From Bacillus sp. ISL-37 (lineage in GTDB: Bacteria; Bacillota; Bacilli; Bacillales; Cytobacillaceae): a DNA stretch of 38,858 bases. The notes beneath the pieces are model-generated. The model saw nothing but the letters and a program-made list of their open reading frames with translations. It was not told where the DNA came from and did no database searches. Below are positions 1-9,428 of this stretch, piece by piece. Positions within the stretch are counted from its first letter, which is position 1. Every line of letters begins with the position of its first letter. The position numbers were made by a program, and so were the translations under genes. Location: the NCBI RefSeq assembly GCF_018613315.1, contig NZ_JAGGQL010000047.1, positions 1-38,858 on the forward strand. The letters are read 5' to 3'.

Positions 1-200
1 TCTTTGTCGGAGTCTCCAGTTTCTCCGTTTCTGGACAGTCGGCGATACTTTTCGATTTCGGTCCGCCCAATGAAGTCAAAGAACGACTTCAATGGTCGGC
101 CCTCTGTGGCACACGAGGTGCTGATCCGCCAGCCACAGGACGTGGCGGTTTTAGGCGGACAGCGCTTGTCGGGGCTGGACAAGGCGCTTGCGCTTTTCGT
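1..200. repeat. Dispersed Bacillaceae intergenic repeat, copy at left edge
   Basis: This GC-richer stretch upstream of rel carries a small hairpin, GAAGTC (72-77) with GACTTC (85-90) around a 7-nt loop. The same hairpin and its flank, 25 nt in all, recur exactly at 38713-38737. Further matches to the right-end copy include a CAGCGCTTGTC segment (about 161-171). It is open in one frame through to the rel start, but that reading has no protein-like character. The element is cut by the window edge, so its full length is unknown. Confidence 0.7.
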
Positions 201-279
201 ATATACGTCGACTCTTTCCTTGGTTCCCGCTGGAGAGAAAATGCGGGTTAATATAAAGAAATTTAAATTAGGTGATCCT

Positions 280-2473
280 ATGGCGAATGACCAGGTAATG
301 ACCGCAGAACAAGTCATTGACTGTACAAAATCATATTTGAATGATGAACATATTGAATTGGTAAAAAAAGGCATATGAGTTCGCCAGACAGGCTCATCAT
401 GATCAATTCAGGAAATCCGGGGAACCGTACATTATCCACCCAATCCAGGTAGCAGGGATCCTGGCTGACCTTGAGATGGACCCGGCTACGGTTGCAGCTG
501 GTTTTCTTCATGATGTCGTCGAGGATACGGATGTGACTCTTGATGATATAAGTGAGGCCTTCAATGACGAAGTGGCCATGCTTGTTGATGGTGTCACGAA
601 GCTTGGCAAAATAAAGTACAAGTCGCACGAAGAGCAACAGGCCGAAAATCACCGGAAGATGTTTGTTGCGATGGCGCAGGATATTCGTGTCATCTTGATC
701 AAGCTGGCTGACCGCCTTCATAACATGAGGACCTTGAAGCATTTGCCGAGTGAAAAACAGCGCAGGATTTCGAATGAAACGCTGGAGATTTTCGCGCCGC
801 TGGCTCACAGGCTCGGTATTTCAAAAATCAAATGGGAACTTGAAGATACAGCTTTACGCTATCTGAATCCACAGCAGTATTACCGCATTGTCAACCTGAT
901 GAAAAAGAAAAGAGCGGAACGCGAGCAATATCTGGTTGAAGTCATTGACGAAGTGAAAGAAAGGCTGAATGAAGTCTCAATCAAGGCTGAAATTTCCGGA
1001 AGGCCGAAGCATATATACAGCATCTATCGTAAAATGGTGCTGCAAAACAAGCAGTTCAATGAAATCTATGATTTGCTGGCTGTCCGGATTGTCGTCAACA
1101 GCATCAAGGACTGCTATGCAATCCTTGGTATCATCCATACTTGCTGGAAACCGATGCCTGGGCGATTCAAGGACTATATCGCGATGCCAAAGCCTAATAT
1201 GTACCAATCACTGCACACTACCGTAATCGGTCCTAAAGGCGATCCGCTGGAAGTCCAGATCCGAACAGATGAAATGCACAGAATTGCTGAATTCGGGGTT
1301 GCGGCCCACTGGGCATATAAAGAGGGCAAACCAACTGAAACTTCCAATTTTGAAACGAAGCTATCATGGTTCCGTGAAATCCTTGAATTCCAGAATGACA
1401 CTGCGAATGCAGAAGAGTTCATGGAATCACTAAAAATTGATCTTTTTTCGGATATGGTCTTTATTTTCACCCCGAAAGGCGATGTCATCGAATTGCCTTC
1501 AGGTTCAGTTCCAATCGATTTCGCTTATCGGATCCACTCTGAGATCGGCAATAAGACGATTGGTGCCAAGGTCAATGGCAAGATGGTGACTCTTGATTAC
1601 CAGTTGAAAACGGGGGATATCATCGAGATCCTCACTTCTAAACACTCTTATGGACCGAGCAAGGATTGGTTGAAGCTTGCCCAGACTTCACAGGCCAAAA
1701 ACAAAATTCGCCAATTCTTCAAGAAACAGCAGAAGGACGAAAATGTTGAAAAGGGCCGAGAGCTTCTGGAAAAAGAAATCCGCAATATGGATTTTGATGT
1801 GAAAGAAATTTTGACATCTGAAAACCTGAAAAAGGTTGCGGATAAGTATAATTTCACCAATGAAGAAGATCTGTTTGCTTCAATCGGCTATAACGGAATA
1901 ACAGCCCTGCAGGTGGCGAACAGACTGACAGAAAAACTGCGCAAGCAGCGTGACATGGAACAGGAAAAGGACATTTCAAATGCTGTTTCCGAGCTTAAGG
2001 CATTTACTCCTGCCAAGAAACGTGAGTCTGGCGTCCGGGTGTCTGGTATCGATAATTTGCTGATCAGGCTATCCCGATGCTGCAACCCTGTACCTGGAGA
2101 CGATATTGTTGGTTTTATCACAAAAGGCCGAGGAGTATCTGTTCACCGTTCTGATTGCACGAACATCCATACAGAGGATGCGCAGGCAAGGCTGATCCCG
2201 GTAGAATGGGAAACCGCCTTGAATGATCGCAAAGAGTATAATGTTGATATTGAAATCAGCGGCTATGACCGCAGGGGATTGCTGAACGAAGTACTGCAAG
2301 CCGTAAATGAAACGAAGACAAACATTACCGCAGTATCCGGGAAATCTGACAAAAATAAAATGGCGACTATCAACATGTCGATCGCCATCCATAATGTCAG
2401 CCACCTTCAAAAAGTCGTGGACCGGATCAAGCAAATTCCAGACATCTATGCTGTCAGAAGGGTAATGAGTTAG
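280..2473 (+). pseudogene. relA: Bifunctional (p)ppGpp synthetase/hydrolase Rel, apparent single-base frameshift near codon 31
   Basis: Rel makes (p)ppGpp from ATP and GTP/GDP under amino-acid starvation and also degrades it. The start is ATG 280 behind AGGTGA; the first 30 codons (MANDQVMTAEQV...) match the Rel N-terminus. A run of seven A's at 363-369 then shifts frame and gives TGA at 376. Removing one A restores KKAYEFA and the rest of the protein, about 730 residues, the normal size. Downstream are the HD hydrolase domain ([14 protein letters not shown]), the synthetase domain with RFKD (the RXKD signature of bifunctional Rel), the TGS domain ([11 protein letters not shown]), the zinc-finger region (RCCNPVPGD) and a C-terminal ACT domain. 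The body is otherwise intact and well conserved, so a homopolymer sequencing error is the simplest explanation; a real mutation cannot be excluded. The next in-frame ATG (476) would lose the hydrolase-site His in IIHPIQ. Confidence 0.9.
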
Positions 2474-2526
2474 TCTGATTTTAACCATAATCCAATTGTG
2501 GAGACCGATGTGTAAGGAGATTCGCG

Positions 2527-2967
2527 ATGCGTTTAGTGATACAGAGAAGCAAAGAAGCTAAAGTGACAGTTGATGGAAAGATAACAGGCTCCATTAACAA
2601 GGGATTTGTTATCCTTGTGGGCGTTACCCATGATGATACAGAAAAAGATGCTGCCTTTCTTGCCGAGAAGGCTGCAAATCTCAGGGTATTTGAGGATGAA
2701 GCAGGAAAGATGAACTTGTCCCTTCTCGATGTAGGAGGAGAGATTCTTTCCGTTTCGCAGTTTACACTGTATGGTGACTGCCGCAAGGGGCGACGCCCGA
2801 ACTTTATGGACGCAGCAAAGCCAGACCATGCAGAAACTGTCTATGAAGCATTCAACACCTTCCTTGCTGAAAAAGGAATCAAGGTGGAAACCGGTGTATT
2901 TGGCGCCATGATGGACGTTCAATTGACAAATGACGGTCCGGTTACATTGATAATCGATAGCAAATAA
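2527..2967 (+). CDS. dtd: D-aminoacyl-tRNA deacylase
   Basis: Dtd hydrolyses D-aminoacyl-tRNA (and glycyl-tRNA-Ala), releasing free tRNA and so proofreading chirality. The 146-residue protein has the family's two active-site motifs: [10 protein letters not shown] near the middle and the Gly-cisPro motif GPVT in the C-terminal NDGPVTLII. Length is normal. The start ATG 2527 follows AAGGAG. It lies 53 nt after rel in the same orientation, the conserved rel-dtd pair of Bacillaceae, and ends at a strong terminator (2979-3015), so the two genes probably form one transcription unit. Confidence 0.96.
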   Translation: MRLVIQRSKEAKVTVDGKITGSINKGFVILVGVTHDDTEKDAAFLAEKAANLRVFEDEAGKMNLSLLDVGGEILSVSQFTLYGDCRKGRRPNFMDAAKPDHAETVYEAFNTFLAEKGIKVETGVFGAMMDVQLTNDGPVTLIIDSK

Positions 2968-2978
2968 GCAAAATTTTT

Positions 2979-3015
2979 AGGAGATATCCCGCTGTTCGGG
3001 ATATCTCCTTTTTTG
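2979..3015 (+). terminator. Intrinsic terminator after dtd
   Basis: A perfect 12-bp stem (AGGAGATATCCC with its complement), a 7-nt loop and a following T run. It closes the rel-dtd transcription unit. Confidence 0.93.
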
Positions 3016-3067
3016 TATAAGGGGACTTGTAATCCCTATAGATTCCCTATGAAGAAAAATTCAATGA

Positions 3068-3400
3068 CATAAAGGTACGATTGCAAAGAATGTACCCTTA
3101 TGAGTCAGTCTTCGAGGAGATAAGGGTACATTTCGCATAGAAAGACACCCTTATGCGATAGTTTGCTAAGACATAAGGGTACATTTCGTGGAGAAAGACA
3201 CCCTTATGCGTTAGTCTTCGAGGAGATAAGGGTACATTTCGCATAGAAAGACACCCTTATGCGATAGTTTGCGAAGACATAAGGGTACATTTCGTGGAGA
3301 AAGACACCCTTATGAGTCAGTCTTCGAGGAGATAAGGGTACATTTCATGAAGAAAGACACCCTTATGAGTCAGTCTTCGAGGCCATAAGGGTACTTTTAC
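3068..3400. repeat. Tandem hairpin array A, 53-nt period, seven units
   Basis: Units begin at 3068, 3119, 3172, 3225, 3278, 3331 and 3384; after the first (51 nt) the spacing is exactly 53 nt. Each complete unit has ATAAGGGT and, about 20 nt later, its complement ACCCTTAT. An inner TTTC/GAAA pairing gives a hairpin with a symmetric internal loop. Units 2 and 4, and units 3 and 5, resemble each other most, so there is a 106-nt dimer pattern. The array fills the gap between the dtd terminator and the converging yrvJ terminator. There is no supported gene in it. Confidence 0.93.
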
Positions 3401-3401
3401 A

Positions 3402-3437
3402 AGAAAAAGACTGAAGACAGGTGCGCTGTCTTCAGTC
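3402..3437 (-). terminator. Intrinsic terminator of the yrvJ amidase gene
   Basis: Read on the minus strand, GACTGAAGACAG pairs with CTGTCTTCAGTC (12 bp) and is followed by a T run. It lies just past the yrvJ stop and touches the end of repeat array A. Confidence 0.88.
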
Positions 3438-3466
3438 GGGAATCTTCAAACTTATTAATCGTATGC

Positions 3467-5233
3467 TTACTTATTCTTAAAATAGCGGGCAAGTCCTTCA
3501 AAGATCCCGTTAGCTACTGCTTCCTGATATTGACTTGTATTGACAAGCATCTCTTCCGCGGGATTGCTCAAATAACCAAGTTCAAGCAGGACGGCAGCCT
3601 GCTTGTTTTCCCTGATGACGTGATAGTCCCCAAACCGAGTGCCTCGATCCTTCAACATTGTTTTGCTTACAGCCGAAGAATGGATTTGTTCACCCAAAGG
3701 CTTTTGTTTTGAATTGTAATAGTAAGTCGTCATGCCCCTGACAGTCCGGTCGTTGATGCTGTCGTAATGAATGCTGATAAAAGCATCGGCATTATGGTAG
3801 TGGGAGCTGCTAACCCTTGAACCTAGTGAAATGTATTGATCATTGTTCCTGGTCAGGATAACGTTCGTGCCGGCAGCTCTTAGTTTGTCATATAAAAGCT
3901 GGGCTGTTTTCAGGGTGAGCGTTTTTTCTAATGTTCCTCTTACACCAGTTGTCCCATTATCTCTGCCACCGTGCCCAGGATCGATGACAACCGTTTTATT
4001 CTTTGTATGCTTTTCCGCTCCCGGTCGCTCTATTTGCGGGGCAGTTCCCTGTACAGAAACAATCCAGCCAGCTACAAAGCCGCTCGCCCCATTTGGAAGC
4101 GCGATTTTATACCAATCTTTTTCGACGCTTATGATTTCAAAGCTGTCCCCCTGATTGGCACGGAAAATGACAGCTGTGCCGGTGCTTGGACCTTTGCGGA
4201 TGTTTGTCCCATTATGAAGCATGGAGACACTGCTGTTTTTCACGGACTGGCTAGGTGCAGCGACGGGTCCGTTTTTCTTTTTATCGAAAAACCACCCTGC
4301 TGCCCAGCCTGTTTTGCCAGACTGGAACTCAATCTTGACCCAATTGTTTTGTTCATCAAGGATTTTAAAGCTTTGTCCCTTTGATACAGAACCGATGACT
4401 TTGCCATCCAGGGAATTCTTGTCACGAACGTTCAGCTGGGAAGCGGTGACCGTGCCTGTGAATTGATCAACAGGCGCTGGAGCCTTTCCGCTGTCAGCCT
4501 CTGGTTTTCCACTGATTTTTAGATACTCAGCGCTTACCCAGGCACTTTTCCCTGCGTAAGTTATCTCCGCCCAGCCATTTGACTGGGAATGGACTGTAAC
4601 TGCAGCACCATAACTTAATTGCCCAATTTTTCCAGAGTTCAATGAAGGCTTTTCCCTGACATTCAGGGAAGTAGCGGTGACAATTCCGCTTGTTTTGGTA
4701 CTGGCTGGCGGAGCTTCACTACTGCTCTCTTTTACAGTTATGTATTCCTTCGAGACCCAGCCTCGTAAGCCTGTAGAGCTAACTTCTGCCCAATTGCCAT
4801 TGTAGCTAAGGATTTCGACAGCTTGTCCACTGCTAAACGACCCTAATACCTGGTGGTTTGTGCCCGGCCCTTTTCTTACCCTCAAACCATTGACTGTGAC
4901 ATTGCCTGCAGCTTTGGTATTTGAAGAGACAGCTGGTGAAACAGCTGTTTTGGCAGCTTCCTTGGCAGTAAACCATTTTGCTACCCAGCCTTTTTTACTG
5001 CCTCCAAGGCTGATCTGGATCCAATCGCCTTCCTCCTTGACGATTGAAAACTTTTCTCCCTTTTTAACTGAACCTGATATCGGGTAACTTAGTCCCGGCC
5101 CAGTCCTTACATTCAAACTTGTTGCAGTGATCGAGACACTTCCATTATCTGCCCGAGCTGATTCTAAAGCTGGAAGGCTCCCGAAAATGAGCATCAAGCA
5201 AAGGATGATAGGAACCATTCTGTTTTTGGGCAA
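3467..5233 (-). CDS. yrvJ: Secreted N-acetylmuramoyl-L-alanine amidase with five SH3b domains (YrvJ)
   Basis: This zinc amidase cleaves the bond between muramic acid and L-alanine in peptidoglycan. I chose TTG 5233, because a strong GGGAGG lies just upstream, giving 588 residues; an ATG at 5254 is the alternative but lies ahead of that SD. A signal peptide (hydrophobic PIILCLMLIFGSLPAL, cleavage after SARA) is followed by five SH3b repeats, each opening with a variant of ATSLNVRTGPG, about 75 residues apart. The C-terminal ~175 residues are an Amidase_3 domain with Zn ligands in DPGHGG, GTLEKTL and SIHYDS and the catalytic Glu in LLELGYLSN. The gene is monocistronic and converges on dtd. SH3b domains probably bind the wall. 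Confidence 0.93.
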   Translation of the reverse strand: MPKNRMVPIILCLMLIFGSLPALESARADNGSVSITATSLNVRTGPGLSYPISGSVKKGEKFSIVKEEGDWIQISLGGSKKGWVAKWFTAKEAAKTAVSPAVSSNTKAAGNVTVNGLRVRKGPGTNHQVLGSFSSGQAVEILSYNGNWAEVSSTGLRGWVSKEYITVKESSSEAPPASTKTSGIVTATSLNVREKPSLNSGKIGQLSYGAAVTVHSQSNGWAEITYAGKSAWVSAEYLKISGKPEADSGKAPAPVDQFTGTVTASQLNVRDKNSLDGKVIGSVSKGQSFKILDEQNNWVKIEFQSGKTGWAAGWFFDKKKNGPVAAPSQSVKNSSVSMLHNGTNIRKGPSTGTAVIFRANQGDSFEIISVEKDWYKIALPNGASGFVAGWIVSVQGTAPQIERPGAEKHTKNKTVVIDPGHGGRDNGTTGVRGTLEKTLTLKTAQLLYDKLRAAGTNVILTRNNDQYISLGSRVSSSHYHNADAFISIHYDSINDRTVRGMTTYYYNSKQKPLGEQIHSSAVSKTMLKDRGTRFGDYHVIRENKQAAVLLELGYLSNPAEEMLVNTSQYQEAVANGIFEGLARYFKNK

Positions 5234-5308
5234 AGATCTCCCTCCCTCTCTCATTCTCTATAAAAATATATTACCGGATTTTTCCGGTAAAATCACGAGG
5301 ACTTTTTT

Positions 5309-5339
5309 CTTATATCGGTATGGAACGAGAAAAATTCAA
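5309..5339 (-). promoter_or_regulatory. Candidate promoter for yrvJ
   Basis: On the minus strand, TTGAAT (plus 5334-5339) is followed after about 19 nt by TATAAG. The spacing is longer than ideal, so this is only a candidate. Confidence 0.35.
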
Positions 5340-5424
5340 GTATAAAAAGAATATCTCAATTTCATGAAAACTTTTTACAGAGGCTGGGAAGAATAGTAAG
5401 CAATAAACAATGGAAGGTGATACC

Positions 5425-5601
5425 ATGCGGTTCAGTGATAAAGGAAGATCTGCTTCATTCGGGGAGAATCAATTATTCGGAGTGGATTTCCACGATTTTA
5501 TCCAAAAGGAACAAAGCACTAACACTGTAGAATTAGCTTCGGAATTCGGGCTGTCTCTCCGTGATGTAAGAAAACTGAAAAAACAGATTGAACGTTCTTG
5601 A
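5425..5601 (+). CDS. yrzK: Small conserved protein YrzK
   Basis: A 58-residue protein starting at ATG 5425 behind GGAAGGTGA (MRFSDKGRSASFGENQLF...). It sits at the conserved position between yrvJ and hisS. The C-terminal half (VELASEFGLSLRDVRKLKKQIERS, here in two parts: VELASEFGLSLRD and VRKLKKQIERS) looks like a helix-turn-helix of the sigma-70 region 4 or RNA-polymerase-sigma-like type. That is a sequence impression, not a proven fold. No biochemical function is known to me. It is divergent from yrvJ and transcribed before the hisS promoter. Confidence 0.8.
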   Translation: MRFSDKGRSASFGENQLFGVDFHDFIQKEQSTNTVELASEFGLSLRDVRKLKKQIERS

Positions 5602-5608
5602 ATAGTGC

Positions 5609-5637
5609 TTGACATTGCCATTTGTACTCCGTATTAT
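5609..5637 (+). promoter_or_regulatory. Sigma-A promoter of the hisS-aspS operon
   Basis: TTGACA (5609-5614), a 17-nt spacer and TATTAT (5632-5637). It starts only 8 nt after the yrzK stop and drives the T-box leader. Confidence 0.82.
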
Positions 5638-5644
5638 AATATAA

Positions 5645-5930
5645 ATAAAATGTTATATAGAAAATATACCGTTGATGGAGCATAGTAGCCAGGAAACAGG
5701 TGAAAAGAGAGGAAATGCCGTGGCTGAAAGCATTTCTGCATGATGACTTGGTGAATGAACACTCCGTAGGATTTTCTCTGAACATGGGTAATTCCATCAT
5801 TAGGAGAAGACGTATTCAGGCGTTAACTGTTAAAGAGGAAGTGCATTCATGCGCTTCAATTAGGGTGGCACCACGGGAATTCAAAGCTCTCGTCCCTTGT
5901 TATTATGGCAAGGGATTGGGGGCTTTTTTG
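5645..5930 (+). promoter_or_regulatory. T-box riboswitch controlling hisS-aspS
   Basis: The conserved T-box sequence AGGGTGGCACCACGG lies at 5862-5876. It is followed by a terminator pairing AGCTC...CCCTTG with CAAGGG...GGGGCT and a T run at about 5924. Uncharged tRNA binding is expected to favour the antiterminator. A CAC (His) triplet at 5760-5762 lies in a context like that of the GCT triplet in the alaS leader (each followed by a short stretch and then tccG), so His is the likely specifier. Stem I has not been folded, so the specifier is an inference. Confidence 0.88.
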
Positions 5931-6050
5931 TATTCTTTTTTTTACATAGGCTGGTTTTTCATAGGAATGTTGCTAGATTCGCGATGTTCCAGAGCAAGTT
6001 ATAAGTAAGAGCTTATAAAATGATTTGAAATGAATGGAGGAGGATGCACT

Positions 6051-7328
6051 GTGTCTAAACAAATCAATATCCCTCGTGGAACACAGGACATTTTGCCAGG
6101 CCAGACAGAGAAATGGCAGCTCATTGAAGCGAAGGCGAGAGAACTTTGTGAAAGATATCAATATCGGGAATTAAGAACTCCGATTTTCGAGCATACAGAT
6201 CTATTTAAACGAAGCGTTGGTGATACAACGGATATAGTACAAAAAGAAATGTACACCTTCACTGACAGGGGTGACCGCAGCCTGACGCTCCGTCCTGAAG
6301 GTACAGCAGCGGCTGTTCGCTCATTTGTCGAAAATAAGATGTTTGGAAGTCCTAATCAGCCAGTGAAGCTCTACTATATGGGACCTATGTTCCGTTACGA
6401 ACGTCCGCAGGCAGGTCGTTTCCGCCAGTTTGTGCAGTTTGGTGTTGAGGCGATGGGAAGTGCAGACCCGGCGATTGACGCTGAAGTGATTTCCCTTGCC
6501 ATGTCCCTTTATAAGGAACTTGGATTGAAAAAGCTCAAGCTTGTTGTGAACAGCCTGGGAGATAAGGAAAGCAGAAAAGCTCACAGGGATGCTTTAGTTA
6601 GCCATTTCCAGCCTCGGATCGGGGAATTCTGCAGCGATTGTCAGAACCGTCTTGAAAAAAATCCAATGCGAATCCTGGATTGCAAAGCAGACCGTGGCCA
6701 CGAATTGATGAAGTCCGCACCATCGATCATCGATTACCTGACAGATGATTCTGCTCAATATTTTAGTAAAGTGACAAAGTATTTGACTGATCTGGGCATT
6801 GAATTCGAGGTCGACGCCAATCTAGTACGCGGCCTGGATTATTATAACCACACAGCCTTTGAAATCATGAGTGATGCAGAAGGCTTTGGAGCGATCACGA
6901 CTCTTTGCGGCGGCGGAAGGTACAACGGCCTTGTCGAAGAAATCGGCGGACCGGAAACACCTGGTATCGGATTTGCGTTAAGCATTGAAAGATTGCTTGC
7001 AGCATTGGAAGCAGAGGGTGTCGAGCTTCCGGTCAATGAAGGAATTGATTGCTACCTCGTTTCATTGGGGGATGAAGCCAAAGATTATACTGTTGGCTTG
7101 CTCCACAATCTGAGAATGGCCGGATTCTCTGCGGAAAGAGATTATCAGGATCGCAAAATCAAAGCCCAATTCAAGGCTGCAGACAGGATGAATGCTAGAT
7201 ATGTGGCAGTGCTGGGTGAGGATGAATTAAAAGCGAATAAAATCAACCTAAAATCAATGGCGGACGGGGAACAAACCGAACTGCCGCTTGAGAGTTTTAT
7301 TGAAAAATTCAAAGAGATCTGTAAGTAG
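6051..7328 (+). CDS. hisS: Histidyl-tRNA synthetase
   Basis: A class II synthetase that charges tRNA-His in the cytoplasm. GTG 6051 is chosen because GGAGGAGG lies 7 nt upstream; an in-frame ATG at 6030 precedes that SD. The 425-residue protein opens with the HisRS-typical [11 protein letters not shown]. It has motif 2 ([10 protein letters not shown]), the histidine-specific [19 protein letters not shown] and motif 3 ([12 protein letters not shown]), followed by the C-terminal anticodon-binding domain. The leader T-box should raise expression when histidyl-tRNA is scarce. aspS follows after 13 nt in the same operon. Confidence 0.97.
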   Translation: MSKQINIPRGTQDILPGQTEKWQLIEAKARELCERYQYRELRTPIFEHTDLFKRSVGDTTDIVQKEMYTFTDRGDRSLTLRPEGTAAAVRSFVENKMFGSPNQPVKLYYMGPMFRYERPQAGRFRQFVQFGVEAMGSADPAIDAEVISLAMSLYKELGLKKLKLVVNSLGDKESRKAHRDALVSHFQPRIGEFCSDCQNRLEKNPMRILDCKADRGHELMKSAPSIIDYLTDDSAQYFSKVTKYLTDLGIEFEVDANLVRGLDYYNHTAFEIMSDAEGFGAITTLCGGGRYNGLVEEIGGPETPGIGFALSIERLLAALEAEGVELPVNEGIDCYLVSLGDEAKDYTVGLLHNLRMAGFSAERDYQDRKIKAQFKAADRMNARYVAVLGEDELKANKINLKSMADGEQTELPLESFIEKFKEICK

Positions 7329-7341
7329 AGGGGGAGTTTCG

Positions 7342-9117
7342 ATGTTTGGGAGATCATATTTTTGCGGTGAGGTAACGGAAGAGGCAATTGGTGAAAAGGT
7401 AACGCTGAAAGGCTGGGTCCAGAAGCGTCGTGACCTGGGCGGCCTGATTTTTATTGACCTGCGCGACAGGACAGGCCTTGTCCAGATTGTTTTCAATCCT
7501 GACGTTTCACCAGAAGCACTTGCGCTTGCAGAAAAAGTCCGTACGGAATACGTTCTTGATGTAAAAGGGACAGTCATTGCCCGCAGTGAAGGAAGTATTA
7601 ATGGAAATCTTAAAACTGGAAAAATTGAAGTCCAGGTTGAAGAGCTGACAATCATTAATGAAGCGAAGACGACACCTTTCGTGATCGCTGATAAAACAGA
7701 TGTATCAGAAGATGTTCGTTTGAAGTACCGTTATCTCGACTTGCGTCGTCCGGTAATGTTCGAAACTTTTAAGATGAGACATCAGGTAACAAAAGCGATT
7801 CGTGACTTCCTTGATGGTGAAGGCTTCCTTGATGTTGAAACACCGATTTTAACAAAGAGCACCCCTGAGGGAGCACGTGACTATCTAGTGCCAAGCCGTG
7901 TTCATCCAGGTGAATTCTACGCTCTTCCTCAGTCGCCGCAGATTTTTAAGCAGCTGATGATGGTTGGCGGATTTGAACGCTATTACCAGATTGCCCGCTG
8001 CTTCCGTGATGAGGACCTCCGAGCTGACAGACAGCCGGAATTCACGCAAATCGATATTGAAACAAGCTTCATGAGCCAGGAAGATATCATGGGCCTGACT
8101 GAACAAATGATGCAAAAAGTTATGAAGGATGTAAAAGGCGTGGACGTGACTGAGGCATTTCCTCGCATGAGCTATGATGAGGCAATGAGCCGCTTCGGTT
8201 CTGACAAGCCGGATACTCGTTTTGGAATGGAACTTGTCGATCTTTCAGAAACGGTTAAAGATTCCGGCTTCAAAGTATTTGCTTCTGCAGTTGCAAACGG
8301 CGGCCAGGTGAAAGCAATAAATGTAAAAGGTGCGGCGGCAAACTACTCACGTAAGGATATAGATGGATTGACTGAGTTTGTTTCTGTATACGGTGCCAAA
8401 GGCCTTGCATGGCTGAAAGCGGAAGAGGACGGCTTGAAAGGCCCAATCTCGAAGTTCTTTGGAGAAGAAGAACAGGCAGCGCTTCAGTCCAAGCTAGATG
8501 TTTCGGCTGGGGACCTTCTGCTTTTCGTAGCAGATAAAAAGTCTGTTGTAGCAGACGCACTTGGAGCGTTGCGCTTAAAGCTTGGTAAAGAGCTCGAATT
8601 GATTGACCAGAGCAAATTCAACTTCCTATGGATTACAGATTGGCCGCTACTAGAGTTCGATGAGGAAGCAGACCGTTATTTCGCGGCACACCATCCATTC
8701 ACGATGCCAGCGCGCGAAGACCTACCTAAGCTGGAGAGCGATCCAGCAAGTGTTAAGGCACAGGCATATGACCTTGTCCTTAATGGATATGAGCTAGGTG
8801 GCGGATCTTTAAGGATTTTCGAAAGAGATGTCCAGGAAAAAATGTTCTCAGTGCTTGGTTTTACAAAGGAACAGGCAGTCGAGCAGTTTGGATTCCTTCT
8901 TGAGGCATTTGAATATGGAACGCCTCCACATGGCGGAATCGCCCTGGGACTTGACAGAATGGTCATGCTTCTTGCTGGCAGAACAAACCTGCGCGATACG
9001 ATTGCGTTCCCGAAAACAGCAAGCGCAAGCGATCTGCTGACAGACGCCCCTGGCGAGGTAAGCGAAGCGCAGCTCGATGAACTGCATTTGTCATTAAATG
9101 TTAAAAAAGACCAGTAA
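7342..9117 (+). CDS. aspS: Aspartyl-tRNA synthetase
   Basis: A class IIb synthetase that charges tRNA-Asp. The start is ATG 7342 behind GGGGGAG; the 591 residues are standard for the bacterial form. An N-terminal OB-fold anticodon-binding domain ([21 protein letters not shown] in part) is followed by the catalytic core with [12 protein letters not shown]-type motif (here [12 protein letters not shown]), motif 2 ([14 protein letters not shown]) and motif 3 ([13 protein letters not shown]), plus the bacterial GAD insertion in between. No terminator separates it from hisS; it is co-transcribed and so is also under the T-box. Confidence 0.97.
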   Translation: MFGRSYFCGEVTEEAIGEKVTLKGWVQKRRDLGGLIFIDLRDRTGLVQIVFNPDVSPEALALAEKVRTEYVLDVKGTVIARSEGSINGNLKTGKIEVQVEELTIINEAKTTPFVIADKTDVSEDVRLKYRYLDLRRPVMFETFKMRHQVTKAIRDFLDGEGFLDVETPILTKSTPEGARDYLVPSRVHPGEFYALPQSPQIFKQLMMVGGFERYYQIARCFRDEDLRADRQPEFTQIDIETSFMSQEDIMGLTEQMMQKVMKDVKGVDVTEAFPRMSYDEAMSRFGSDKPDTRFGMELVDLSETVKDSGFKVFASAVANGGQVKAINVKGAAANYSRKDIDGLTEFVSVYGAKGLAWLKAEEDGLKGPISKFFGEEEQAALQSKLDVSAGDLLLFVADKKSVVADALGALRLKLGKELELIDQSKFNFLWITDWPLLEFDEEADRYFAAHHPFTMPAREDLPKLESDPASVKAQAYDLVLNGYELGGGSLRIFERDVQEKMFSVLGFTKEQAVEQFGFLLEAFEYGTPPHGGIALGLDRMVMLLAGRTNLRDTIAFPKTASASDLLTDAPGEVSEAQLDELHLSLNVKKDQ

Positions 9118-9161
9118 TATCCATTAGCCATATCCTTGAAGTTCATTCAGGCCTGTGGTAA

Positions 9162-9167
9162 TATAAT
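9162..9167 (+). promoter_or_regulatory. -10 element for 6S RNA
   Basis: A perfect TATAAT about 11 nt before the predicted RNA 5' end. No good -35 hexamer is visible at 16-18 nt spacing. Confidence 0.5.
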
Positions 9168-9174
9168 AACAACA

Positions 9175-9372
9175 GATGAAGAGTCCTGATGTGTTCGTTG
9201 TTTAACCTGAAGTTTTGACCTAACATCTATCCTTCGGGAGTTCGCGTTTTCGGGCCGCGTAAATGCCTCTGGCTAGAGGACTTACAGAAACCCGGAACAG
9301 GGCACCCACCTGCTGAGAGCGGGTTCAAGACGAAGGCAATCAACACGACGGCACGATTGGGACTCTTCCTAC
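9175..9372 (+). ncRNA. bsrB: 6S RNA (BsrB / 6S-2 type)
   Basis: 6S RNA mimics an open promoter and sequesters sigma-A RNA polymerase. The position between aspS and tcdA is that of B. subtilis bsrB. The ends are complementary: GAAGAGTCC (9178-9186) pairs with GGACTCTTC (9360-9368), closing the terminal stem. The interior has the family's GTCCTGATGTGTT 5' segment, a large asymmetric central bubble and the CTTCGGG-type segment. A terminator follows directly. Exact ends are estimated from the pairing. Confidence 0.9.
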
Positions 9373-9384
9373 ATACGTAATCAA

Positions 9385-9413
9385 AAACCATGCGGATGCA
9401 TGGTTTTTTTGTT
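9385..9413 (+). terminator. Intrinsic terminator after 6S RNA
   Basis: AAACCATGC and GCATGGTTT form a stem around GGAT, followed by seven or more T's. Confidence 0.9.
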
Positions 9414-9428
9414 TTGTGCGGCGGGATT

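Noticed and set aside
4-279. A longer Rel protein beginning at the window edge
   Set aside because: The extra residues come from the dispersed repeat, lie before the AGGTGA SD and are not in any Rel family protein.
361-379. Programmed frameshifting in rel
   Set aside because: Restoring the frame needs a +1 shift. The AAAAAAA run favours -1 slippage, there is no stimulatory SD or prfB-like CTT TGA, and bacterial rel genes are not known to use it. A one-base error or mutation is simpler.
314-808. A 164-codon minus-strand ORF
   Set aside because: It is antisense to the strongly conserved rel HD domain and has no SD or recognisable domain.
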